Part shown: piece by piece, positions 1 to 6,170 of the stretch
Numbering within the stretch: the first letter of the stretch is position 1
Layout: every line of letters starts with the position of its first letter
Assembly (NCBI GenBank): GCA_023386365.1
Contig: JAEWJX010000075.1
Span: 1-10,165, forward strand
Source of the DNA: Actinomycetes bacterium
GTDB taxonomy: Bacteria; Actinomycetota; Actinomycetes; Actinomycetales; Microbacteriaceae
Direction of reading: 5' to 3'
DNA length: 10,165 bases
Translations under genes and position numbers: made by a program
The notes under the pieces: generated by a model
Told to the model about the DNA's origin: nothing
What the model saw: the letters and a program-made list of their open reading frames with translations, nothing else
Databases searched by the model: none

Positions 1-40
1 GGGGGCGCGCTGCTCGCGCCGGGGGCGCCCGCGGCGCTAG

Positions 41-856
41 ATGGGCAGCCCCGCGACGTCCGTCGAGCGAGCGCGCACCGCCTTCGGCGAACGCCAAGTC
101 ACGCTCGAACCCGCCGACGACGGCATGGCCTACCTCACGGCGTATCTCGGCGCGGTGGATGCGGCCGCGATCCACGACCGACTGACCGGCGCGGCGCACC
201 GGCACCGCGCCGACGGCGACCCGCGCACGGTCGCACAACTTCGGGCCGACGTGCTCGCCGACGTCCTGCTCGACCGCGAGACCACGCTCGGTCTGGGGCC
301 GAGCATGCTCGACGCACTCGGTGCCGACGCCGCCGACGCGACCGAGATGCTGCGCGCCCTCGAACGCGACCTGGGCCCGTTCCGCGGCGTCACGCCCACG
401 GTCATCGTCACCGTTCCGGCCGCCACGCTCCTCGGCGGCGACGAGCCAGCCACCCTCGACGGCATCGGGCCGATCGACCCCGCGACGGCTCGACGCCTCA
501 CGTCGCACGCGCCCGCGCTCTATCGACTGCTCACGCATCCCGAAACGGGCGCCGCCCTCTCGCTCGGCCGCACGAGCTACCAGCTCAACGAGGGGCTTCG
601 ACGCTGGCTGCGCATCCGCGACGGGTCCTGCCGCTTCCCGATGTGCGGTATCCGGGCGGCGCGCTGCGACATCGACCACACCCACGACTGGGCGCACGGC
701 GGTGGTTCCGACCACGGCAACCTCGCGCACCTGTCGAGAGGCCATCACACCCTCAAACACCACGGCGGATGGCGGGTCACGCAGACGAAACCGGGTGTCG
801 TCACGTGGACCAGCTACCTGGGCCGCGAGTACGAAACCGAACCCGACGTCGCGTGA
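41..856 (+). CDS. DUF222/HNH endonuclease-like protein, 3' part (N-terminus missing)
   Basis: C-terminal 271 residues of a DUF222-HNH protein, an abundant actinobacterial family of mostly unproven function (putative DNA endonucleases). Residues ~6-190 match the middle and end of DUF222 (ADDGMAYL, AQLRADVLAD, LLTHPETGAALS). Residues ~190-241 are the HNH module: CRFPMC (C197, C202), CDIDH (C209, H213), NLAHLSRGHH (N227, H235, H236) and K239-H240. The last cysteine often present in NLAHLCRxHH is Ser232 here. Family members usually have well over 350 residues, so roughly the first third is absent. A TAG at 38-40 lies directly before the ATG in the same frame, and no Shine-Dalgarno sequence precedes it, so position 41 is only the first possible start. 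Frame 3 of bases 3-38 reads RAARAGGARGAR, which resembles the preceding DUF222 helix, so a frameshift near 36-42 is possible. The fold assignment is firm; intactness is doubtful. Confidence 0.7.
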   Translation: MGSPATSVERARTAFGERQVTLEPADDGMAYLTAYLGAVDAAAIHDRLTGAAHRHRADGDPRTVAQLRADVLADVLLDRETTLGLGPSMLDALGADAADATEMLRALERDLGPFRGVTPTVIVTVPAATLLGGDEPATLDGIGPIDPATARRLTSHAPALYRLLTHPETGAALSLGRTSYQLNEGLRRWLRIRDGSCRFPMCGIRAARCDIDHTHDWAHGGGSDHGNLAHLSRGHHTLKHHGGWRVTQTKPGVVTWTSYLGREYETEPDVA

Positions 857-866
857 GGGTGCCGAT

Positions 867-885
867 CATTCGCCACTTCCGAATG
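867..885. repeat. Inverted repeat upstream of FAD oxidase gene
   Basis: A perfect 6-bp inverted repeat, CATTCG (867-872) and CGAATG (880-885), with a 7-nt spacer, lies 10 nt after the HNH stop codon and 47 nt before the oxidase start. No T-run follows it. It could be a weak terminator for the HNH gene or a protein-binding palindrome for the oxidase promoter; the sequence does not decide. Confidence 0.35.
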
Positions 886-896
886 TCGCACGCCCT

Positions 897-913
897 GTAT
901 ACGGTGTCCACAT
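897..913 (+). promoter_or_regulatory. Possible promoter/operator region of FAD oxidase gene
   Basis: The 76-bp gap before the oxidase contains the palindrome GTATAC (897-902), which could serve as a -10 element (TATACG, 898-903); no convincing -35 is visible. It is followed by GTGTCCACAT (904-913), which recurs about 30 nt upstream of the permease start on the other strand. GTATAC is also the core of some FadR-type GntR operators. All of this is weak, short-motif evidence. Confidence 0.25.
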
Positions 914-932
914 TCCACGGGAGGACCACCAC

Positions 933-2249
933 ATGACCGACCTGACCACTCTTCGCGACGCCACCGACGTCGAGATCCTGCTCCCCGGCGACGCCAACTA
1001 TGAGGCCGTACGCCCCGCCTACTACGGCGTCGGCGACCCCGCCGCGATCGTGCGCCCCACCACCCCCGCCGAGGTCGCCGACGCACTGCGTCTCGCGCGC
1101 GAGCAGGGGCTCCCCGTCTCCGTCCGCTCGGGCGGGCACGGCGCGAAAGCGTTCCCCAACCCCGGCGGGCTCGTCATCGACGTCTCGGGCATCGACAGCA
1201 TCGAGGTGCAGCCGGATGGCACGGTGCGTGTCGGCAGCGGCGCCACCTGGGGTGCGGTGGCCGAGGCGCTCGCGCCGCACGGCCTCGCGATCACCTCCGG
1301 CGACACCCGCGACGTCGGTGTCGGCGGGCTGGCGCTCGGAGGCGGCATGGGGTGGCTCGTCCGTGCCGTGGGCCTCACGATCGACATCGTCGAGTCGATC
1401 GAACTCGTGACCGTCGACGGCCGGCGGGTCACCGCATCCGCCGATTCGGAGCCGGAGCTGTTCTGGGCGCTCCGCGGCGGCGGCGGCAACTTCGGGGTCG
1501 CCACCCACTTCACGTTCCGGCCGGCGAGCCTTCCGGCGATCGTCGGCGGCCGCATCCACCTGGCCCTCGACGACCTCGCCGCCGCGCTCACCGCCTGGCG
1601 CGACGTGATGCGCGCGGCCCCCGACGAGCTGTCGGTCACGTTCCTCGCGCTGCCCGCGTTCGACCCGACCGCCGCCCCCAGCGCGCAGCTGCTCGTCTGC
1701 TACGCGGGCGACGACGAGGCCGCGGGCCGCGCGGCGATCGCGCCGCTGCTCGAGCTGCCCGGCGTCACCGGATCCGACATCGCCCGCCGCCCCTACGGTG
1801 ACCTCGTCGAGGAGGCGATGGTGCCGCCACCCGTCACCATGGTGGGCGACAACGGCTTCGCCGACCTCGACGACCAGACCATCGCCGACTACACCGCCTC
1901 CATCGCGCAGTCGCCCGGGCCCACCGTCGCCTCCATCCGCTACCTGGGCGGCGCGTTCTCGCGGGTGCCGGCCGATGCGACGGCGTTCGCCGTGCGCGAC
2001 CGCGAGGTGATGCTGTTCCGTGTGGTGCTGCTGCCGCCGGATGCCGCACCCGAGTTGATCGCCGCCGCCGAAGCCCCGTGGGAGCCGATGCGCGCCCGCA
2101 TCACCAGCACCTACGGCAACTTCGTCGAGAAGGGCGACCCCGCCCAGCTGCCGCTGCTCTACCCGCCGGCCACCCTCGAACGCCTGCGCGCCGTGAAGAA
2201 GCAGTACGACCCCGACAACGTGCTCGCCCGCAACCACAACATCGTCTGA
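933..2249 (+). CDS. FAD-linked oxidase, berberine bridge enzyme (BBE)-like
   Basis: A 438-residue flavin oxidase of the VAO/PCMH fold. FAD_binding_4 domain, residues ~34-170: RSGGH at 65-69, whose H69 is the expected 8-alpha-histidyl FAD attachment site, then GGLALGGGMGW (131-141) and LFWALRGGGGNFGV (177-190). Substrate domain in the middle; C-terminal BBE domain ~390-437 with YGNF (394-397) and QYDPDNVLARNHNI. The cysteine that gives bicovalent flavin in plant BBE and some bacterial enzymes is replaced: T125 in DTRDVGVGG stands where GTCPTVGVGG has Cys. The enzyme is therefore predicted to be mono-covalent, as in 6-hydroxy-D-nicotine oxidase. Start: ATG 933 has a good Shine-Dalgarno GGGAGG (919-924) 8 nt upstream; the frame stays open further upstream only because of high GC. 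No signal peptide is visible, so it is probably cytoplasmic. Substrate unknown; the family oxidises alcohols, amines, sugars and alkaloids using O2. It appears monocistronic, convergent with the permease. Confidence 0.9.
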   Translation: MTDLTTLRDATDVEILLPGDANYEAVRPAYYGVGDPAAIVRPTTPAEVADALRLAREQGLPVSVRSGGHGAKAFPNPGGLVIDVSGIDSIEVQPDGTVRVGSGATWGAVAEALAPHGLAITSGDTRDVGVGGLALGGGMGWLVRAVGLTIDIVESIELVTVDGRRVTASADSEPELFWALRGGGGNFGVATHFTFRPASLPAIVGGRIHLALDDLAAALTAWRDVMRAAPDELSVTFLALPAFDPTAAPSAQLLVCYAGDDEAAGRAAIAPLLELPGVTGSDIARRPYGDLVEEAMVPPPVTMVGDNGFADLDDQTIADYTASIAQSPGPTVASIRYLGGAFSRVPADATAFAVRDREVMLFRVVLLPPDAAPELIAAAEAPWEPMRARITSTYGNFVEKGDPAQLPLLYPPATLERLRAVKKQYDPDNVLARNHNIV

Positions 2250-2275
2250 CGCGCACCGCACGGCTTCCCACGCGA

Positions 2276-2319
2276 CGGAGCCCGCCCACCGTCGGTACAG
2301 GTGACGGGGACGGGCTCCG
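2276..2319. terminator. Bidirectional hairpin terminator between convergent genes
   Basis: Nine-bp perfect arms CGGAGCCCG (2276-2284) and CGGGCTCCG (2311-2319) enclose a second pairing CCGTC (2289-2293) with GACGG (2303-2307). The hairpin sits between the oxidase stop (2249) and the permease stop (2335), so it can serve both converging transcripts. There is no T-run on either side, as is common in actinobacteria. Confidence 0.7.
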
Positions 2320-2334
2320 GCGGTTCGTGCGGAC

Positions 2335-3879
2335 CTAGACCTTCGACTCGGAGCCGAACACCTCGCCCTCCATGGCGTCGTAGCCCTCCTGCTGCGGGTC
2401 GCCGTGCAGGCCGCCCGACAGGGCGTACTCCTCCTCCGGCGACAGCACGAGCTGCTTCCGGCCCCACACGGCGAAGCCGATGAGGATGAGGATGTAGACG
2501 GCCGCGATCGCGACGATCGCGGGCTGGAACGCCGGGTTCAGCAGGAACCCGAGGAAGATGAGCGCCGCGATGAGCGCCGCGATCACCGCACCCGGGATGC
2601 CCCACGGGCTCACGTAGGGCCGCTTCGCGTTCGGGTACCGGCGCCGCAGGATGATGAACGAGATCATCTGCAGCAGGTAGGCGAGAACCGCGCCCCAGAC
2701 GGCGATGTTGAGCACGATCGCTCCCACCACGCCGCCCGCATCCGGGTTCAGCTTCGTCACCACGTCGAGCACGATCAGCGCCACGAACCCGATGATCGCT
2801 CCCACGACGAGCGCCACCCAGGGGGTCTGCCGCTTGCCGGTGAGGGAGAAGAACTTCGGGTAGTAGCCGGCCCGCGACAGCGAGTACATGTTGCGTCCGT
2901 AGGCGAACATGATGCCCTGCAGCGACGCCAGCAGACCGATCAGCGCAAACAGCGCCAACACGGCCGCCCAGGTGTCGCCGACGATCGCCCGGAAGCCGTC
3001 GAGCAGAGGCTCCAGCGAGACACCCATCGCCTCGGCACCGATCACGCCGGTGTTGAGGAACAGCACCAGGAGGCCGGTGACGATCAGGGTGCCACGCGCC
3101 CAGAACCCGGCCCGCGGGATGTCGCGTACCGGGTTGTGTGCCTCTTCGGCGGCGAGCGGCAGCTCCTCGATCCCGAGGAAGAACCACATGGCGAACGGCA
3201 GCGCGAACAGGATCGGCAGCGGGCCGTGCGGCAGGAACGTCGACTGACCGGGGTCGGGTTCGATGTTCCACAGCGAGTCCCAGCTGAACGCGCCCGAGAA
3301 CAGCGCCATCGCCGAGAACACGAGCAGGATGCCGATCGAGATCACCGAAACGACGATCGCGAACTTGAACGAGATCGCAGAACCTGCAGCGTTCAGGGCG
3401 ATGAAGATCAGGTACAGCACCACCCACCAGATCCACATGTTGTCGCTGAGGTCGAAGTTCAGCAGCTCCGCGGTGATGAAGTTGGCGTACTGCGCCGAGA
3501 AGAAGACGATGACGGCGGTGGTGGCGACGTACTCGATCGTCTCGGCGAGGCCGGTGACGAGTCCGCCCCACGGCCCCATCGCCGACCGGGCGAATGAGTA
3601 CGCGCCACCGGTGTGCGGCATCGCGGCGGCCATCTCCCCGATCGAGAAGATCATGCCGTAGTACATCGCCACGAGGATCACGAAGGCGATGAGCATTCCG
3701 CCGAACCCGGCGAACTCGATTCCGAAGTTCCAGCCCGAGAAGTCGCCCGAGATGACGGCCGCGACCGCGAGGCCCCAGAGCCCCCAGACGCCGGCGGCCC
3801 TCTTCAGTTTGCGCTTCTCGAAGTAGTCCGATCCGGCGGTCGTGTAGGTGACGCCGGACACCTTCCTCTGGTCTGACAT
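2335..3879 (-). CDS. eat: APC-family permease, ethanolamine permease type
   Basis: A 514-residue inner-membrane carrier of the amino acid-polyamine-organocation superfamily, expected to import an amine or amino acid by secondary transport. About 12 hydrophobic segments are visible (approximately 31-53, 60-82, 112-134, 149-167, 171-195, 222-238, 262-283, 304-326, 354-372, 385-410, 429-448, 453-473). The first carries ISGDFSGWNFG (43-53), close to the signature of bacterial ethanolamine permeases; further family-like stretches are GEMAAAMPHTGGAY (81-94) and FFLGIEELPLAAEEA (233-247). It ends in a ~35-residue acidic cytosolic tail rich in E, D, Q and G. Start: ATG at 3879 is preceded by GAAGGA (3890-3885) at 5 nt; a GTG ten codons upstream (3909) lacks such a site. 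Divergent from the gamma-glutamylamine operon, which argues that it imports that operon's substrate. Transport of another amine or amino acid cannot be excluded. Confidence 0.88.
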   Translation of the reverse strand: MSDQRKVSGVTYTTAGSDYFEKRKLKRAAGVWGLWGLAVAAVISGDFSGWNFGIEFAGFGGMLIAFVILVAMYYGMIFSIGEMAAAMPHTGGAYSFARSAMGPWGGLVTGLAETIEYVATTAVIVFFSAQYANFITAELLNFDLSDNMWIWWVVLYLIFIALNAAGSAISFKFAIVVSVISIGILLVFSAMALFSGAFSWDSLWNIEPDPGQSTFLPHGPLPILFALPFAMWFFLGIEELPLAAEEAHNPVRDIPRAGFWARGTLIVTGLLVLFLNTGVIGAEAMGVSLEPLLDGFRAIVGDTWAAVLALFALIGLLASLQGIMFAYGRNMYSLSRAGYYPKFFSLTGKRQTPWVALVVGAIIGFVALIVLDVVTKLNPDAGGVVGAIVLNIAVWGAVLAYLLQMISFIILRRRYPNAKRPYVSPWGIPGAVIAALIAALIFLGFLLNPAFQPAIVAIAAVYILILIGFAVWGRKQLVLSPEEEYALSGGLHGDPQQEGYDAMEGEVFGSESKV

Positions 3880-3901
3880 TCGGGTCCTTCCACTGAGGGA
3901 T

Positions 3902-3929
3902 GTGGACACGCCAGGACTCCGGCGTCCAC
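3902..3929. repeat. Imperfect inverted repeat in permease leader
   Basis: GTGGACACGCC (3902-3912) and GGCGTCCAC (3921-3929) form an inverted repeat (5 + 4 bp with a 2-nt bulge in one arm) around an 8-nt spacer. It lies 23 nt upstream of the permease start codon, so it could be a hairpin in the permease 5' leader or a regulator binding site. The GTGTCCACAT word on its minus strand is shared with the oxidase leader at 904-913. Confidence 0.35.
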
Positions 3930-3953
3930 GCTTTGGCTGAAAGAATGGCGCTT

Positions 3954-3990
3954 ATTGGTACCTGGTGTCTACCTTTGGGTGTAAACATCA
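3954..3990. promoter_or_regulatory. Divergent promoter region with candidate GntR operators
   Basis: The 190-bp gap between the permease and synthetase starts has its most AT-rich part at about 3931-4000, so both promoters probably lie here. Two neighbouring words fit the loose GT-N-AC plan of FadR-type GntR operators: the palindrome GGTACC (3957-3962) and GGTGTCTACC (3964-3973, GGT-N4-ACC). They lie about 95-115 nt before the synthetase and 80-95 nt before the permease. TTTACA on the minus strand (3985-3980) and TAAACA on the plus strand (3982-3987) are possible promoter hexamers without well-spaced partners. The regulator encoded at 8382 is the natural candidate to bind here; this is inference. 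Confidence 0.35.
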
Positions 3991-4034
3991 TGTGACGTAC
4001 TGCGAGGGATTCTCGAAGGCGGCAACATGCAATG

Positions 4035-4057
4035 GTCGGCTCCAGGGCCGAGCCGGC
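4035..4057 (+). promoter_or_regulatory. Leader hairpin abutting the synthetase ribosome binding site
   Basis: GTCGGCTC (4035-4042) pairs with GAGCCGGC (4050-4057), 8 pairs including one G-U, around a 7-nt loop CAGGGCC. The stem ends at the base before the purine-rich Shine-Dalgarno GAGGGGAG (4058-4065) of the gene starting at 4070. It could affect translation initiation or stabilise the transcript; no riboswitch class is recognised. Confidence 0.45.
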
Positions 4058-4069
4058 GAGGGGAGAGTC

Positions 4070-5434
4070 ATGGCAGTGCGCTCCGGCAACCTCGAGCTCG
4101 CAGAGCTCGAACGCCTCATCGACGACCAGGCCATCGATACGGTCATCGTCGCCTTCCCCGACATGCAGGGCCGACTCGTCGGCAAGCGGGTCTCGGCGAG
4201 GCTGTTCCGTGATGAGGTCGCCGCCCACGGCGCCGAAGCCTGCAACTACCTCATCGCGGTGGATGTCGAGATGAACACGGTCGATGGGTACCGCCTGTCG
4301 AGCTGGCAGACCGGGTACGGCGACATGGTGCTGAAGCCCGACTTCGACACGCTCCGCCTCATCCCGTGGCTGCCGGGCACGGCGCTCGTCATGGCCGACC
4401 TGACCGCCACCGACGACACCCCGCTCATCCAGAGCCCGCGCGCCGTGCTGAAGGCGCAACTCGATCGCCTCGCCGAACGCGGCCTCACCGCGTTCGTCGG
4501 AACCGAACTCGAGTTCATCGTGTTCGACGACTCGTACCGCGACGCCTGGGCGAAGGGCTACCAGGGTCTCACCCCCGCATCCGACTACAACATCGACTAC
4601 GCACTGCTCGCCTCCACCCGGATGGAGCCGCTGCTGCGCGACATCCGCCTCGGCATGGAGGGTGCCGGCATGTACTGCGAGGGTGTGAAGGGCGAGTGCA
4701 ACCTCGGCCAGCAGGAGATCGCGTTCCGTTTCACCGAGGCGCTCGCCACCTGCGACAACCACACCATCTACAAGAACGGTGCCAAGGAGATCGCCGACAG
4801 CCACGGCAAGTCGCTCACCTTCATGGCGAAGTTCAACGAACGCGAAGGCAACTCCTGCCACATCCACCTGTCGGTGCGGGATGCCGACGGTAACGCCGTC
4901 ATGGCGGGCGACGGCGATCACGGGTTCTCGCCGCTGATGGAGCACTGGATCGCCGGCATCCTCGCGACGATGCGCGAACTGACCCTGTTCTCGGCCCCCA
5001 ACATCAACTCGTACAAGCGCTACGCGGAGGGCAGCTTCGCACCCACCGCGGTCGCCTGGGGTGTCGACAACCGCACCTGTGCGCTGCGGGTCGTCGGCCA
5101 CGGTCCGTCGCTGCGCGTGGAGAACCGGGTGCCTGGCGGCGACGTGAACCCCTACCTGGCGGTCGCCGCGATCATCGCCGGCGGCCTGCACGGCATCGAG
5201 AACGAACTCGAGCTGGAGCCGCTGCTCTCCGGCAACGCCTACACCTCAGACGCACCCCGCGTGCCGTCCACCCTCGGCGAGGCGGCTGCGCTGTTCTCGC
5301 AGTCGGCGGTGGCGCGCGAAGCCTTCGGCGACGACGTGGTCGACCACTATCTGAACAACGCGCGGGTGGAACTCGCGGCGTTCGAGTCGGCGGTCACGGA
5401 TTGGGAGAGGGTTCGCAACTTTGAGAGGTTCTAG
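4070..5434 (+). CDS. Glutamine synthetase-like gamma-glutamylamine synthetase
   Basis: A 454-residue enzyme of the glutamine synthetase superfamily, predicted to join glutamate to a primary amine using ATP, in the PuuA/GlnA4 manner. N-terminal beta-grasp domain ~20-110, catalytic domain ~120-454. Metal and glutamate-site motifs are kept: GTELEF (E146, E148), KGECNLGQQEIAF (E209, E216), NSCHIHLS (H264, H266), NSYKR (313-317) and ENRVPGGDVNPYLA. The ammonium-site loop DGSS of true glutamine synthetases is replaced by YRLSSW (74-79), and the adenylylation-site context NLYDLP is absent, so this is not housekeeping GlnA. The C-terminus GNAYTS...TDWERVRNFERF is typical of PuuA/GlnA4-type paralogues. 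Start: ATG 4070 follows GAGGGGAG (4058-4065); the frame is open to 3965 but that extension is not family-like. First gene of the operon, overlapping the next by 14 nt. Ethanolamine, a polyamine or another amine could be the substrate; ethanolamine is favoured by the neighbouring permease. Confidence 0.88.
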   Translation: MAVRSGNLELAELERLIDDQAIDTVIVAFPDMQGRLVGKRVSARLFRDEVAAHGAEACNYLIAVDVEMNTVDGYRLSSWQTGYGDMVLKPDFDTLRLIPWLPGTALVMADLTATDDTPLIQSPRAVLKAQLDRLAERGLTAFVGTELEFIVFDDSYRDAWAKGYQGLTPASDYNIDYALLASTRMEPLLRDIRLGMEGAGMYCEGVKGECNLGQQEIAFRFTEALATCDNHTIYKNGAKEIADSHGKSLTFMAKFNEREGNSCHIHLSVRDADGNAVMAGDGDHGFSPLMEHWIAGILATMRELTLFSAPNINSYKRYAEGSFAPTAVAWGVDNRTCALRVVGHGPSLRVENRVPGGDVNPYLAVAAIIAGGLHGIENELELEPLLSGNAYTSDAPRVPSTLGEAAALFSQSAVAREAFGDDVVDHYLNNARVELAAFESAVTDWERVRNFERF

Positions 5435-6170
5435 GCCGGTCATCGGTCTCACGACCTACCTGGAGCAGGCGCAGCAGGGGGTGTGGGATGTGCAGGCGTC
5501 CTTCCTGCCGAAGGTGTACTTCGACGCGGTGAACCGCGCCGGAGGCATCGCCGTGCTGCTTCCGCCGCAACCGGTGGATGCGGAGATCGCCGCCGAGGTG
5601 CTCGACGGCCTCGACGGCATCATCATCACCGGCGGCAAAGACATCGACCCGGCCCGCTACGGCCAGGCACCGCATCCGACCACCGACGAGCCGCGGCCCG
5701 ACCGCGACGCCTGGGAGGATGCGCTGCTCACGGCGGCGATCGAGCGCGAGCTGCCGTTCCTCGGCATCTGCCGCGGCCTGCAGCTGCTCAACGTCGCCCG
5801 CGGCGGCAGCCTCATCCAGCACCTGCCGGATGTGGTGGGCCACACCCGCTACAACGCCGGCGGCGGCTCGTTCACCGTCAACCAGGTGGGCATCGACGCG
5901 GGCACGAAGCTCGCCGAACTGGTGCCGGATGACGGCATCGCGGTGAAGAGCTACCACCATCAGGCGATCGACGAGGTGGGCGACGGGCTCGTGGTCACCG
6001 CGCGCAGCGAGGACGGTGTCATCCAGGCGGTCGAACTGCCGGGCGTGCCGTTCGGGGTGGGTGTGCAGTGGCATCCGGAAGAGGACGCCGTCAACGACAC
6101 CCGCCTCTTCGCGGGGCTCGTGGAGGCGGCGCGCACCTACCGCGCCGAGAAGGACGGAGGCGCGCGATGA
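5421..6170 (+). CDS. Gamma-glutamyl hydrolase, PuuD-like class I amidotransferase (peptidase C26)
   Basis: A 249-residue cytosolic hydrolase that should split the gamma-glutamyl amide of the pathway product and return glutamate. The single class I glutamine amidotransferase domain spans the protein: GGKDIDPARYG (71-81), nucleophile elbow LGICRGLQLLN with C117, SYHHQAI (177-183), and QWHPEED giving H218 and E220 of the triad. Length fits PuuD (about 250). The start is a TTG at 5421 inside the end of the synthetase gene (14-nt overlap), preceded by GGGAGAGG (5403-5410); no ATG or GTG gives the family N-terminus RPVIGLTTY. The overlap implies translational coupling to the synthetase. E. coli PuuD hydrolyses gamma-glutamyl-GABA; here the SDR and lack of an amine oxidase suggest a different gamma-glutamyl amino acid, such as gamma-glutamylglycine. 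Confidence 0.88.
   Translation: MRGSRPVIGLTTYLEQAQQGVWDVQASFLPKVYFDAVNRAGGIAVLLPPQPVDAEIAAEVLDGLDGIIITGGKDIDPARYGQAPHPTTDEPRPDRDAWEDALLTAAIERELPFLGICRGLQLLNVARGGSLIQHLPDVVGHTRYNAGGGSFTVNQVGIDAGTKLAELVPDDGIAVKSYHHQAIDEVGDGLVVTARSEDGVIQAVELPGVPFGVGVQWHPEEDAVNDTRLFAGLVEAARTYRAEKDGGAR

Noticed and set aside
801..2261. Minus-strand open frame opposite the FAD oxidase
   Set aside because: Shadow frame: Gly/Arg/Asp-rich translation without domain; the plus-strand gene has the full BBE signature and a good ribosome binding site.
3869..3879. TGGTCTGACAT resembling the E. coli FadR site TGGTCCGACCA
   Set aside because: It lies within the permease start codons, matches only one half fully, and is equally explained by coding for MSDQ.
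3965..4069. N-terminal extension of the synthetase from an upstream ATG
   Set aside because: The 35 extra residues are not family-like and overlap the probable promoter; ATG 4070 has a strong Shine-Dalgarno and gives the normal length.
2159..5191. Very long open frame on the minus strand (about 1000 codons) across several genes
   Set aside because: It is out of frame with the permease and antisense to the synthetase, is low-complexity Arg/Gly/Ala/Val-rich, and shows no domain; high-GC antisense openness explains it.
4070..5434. Housekeeping glutamine synthetase GlnA
   Set aside because: DGSS ammonium loop and NLYDLP adenylylation motif are absent, and the operon partners are gamma-glutamyl amine catabolic enzymes.
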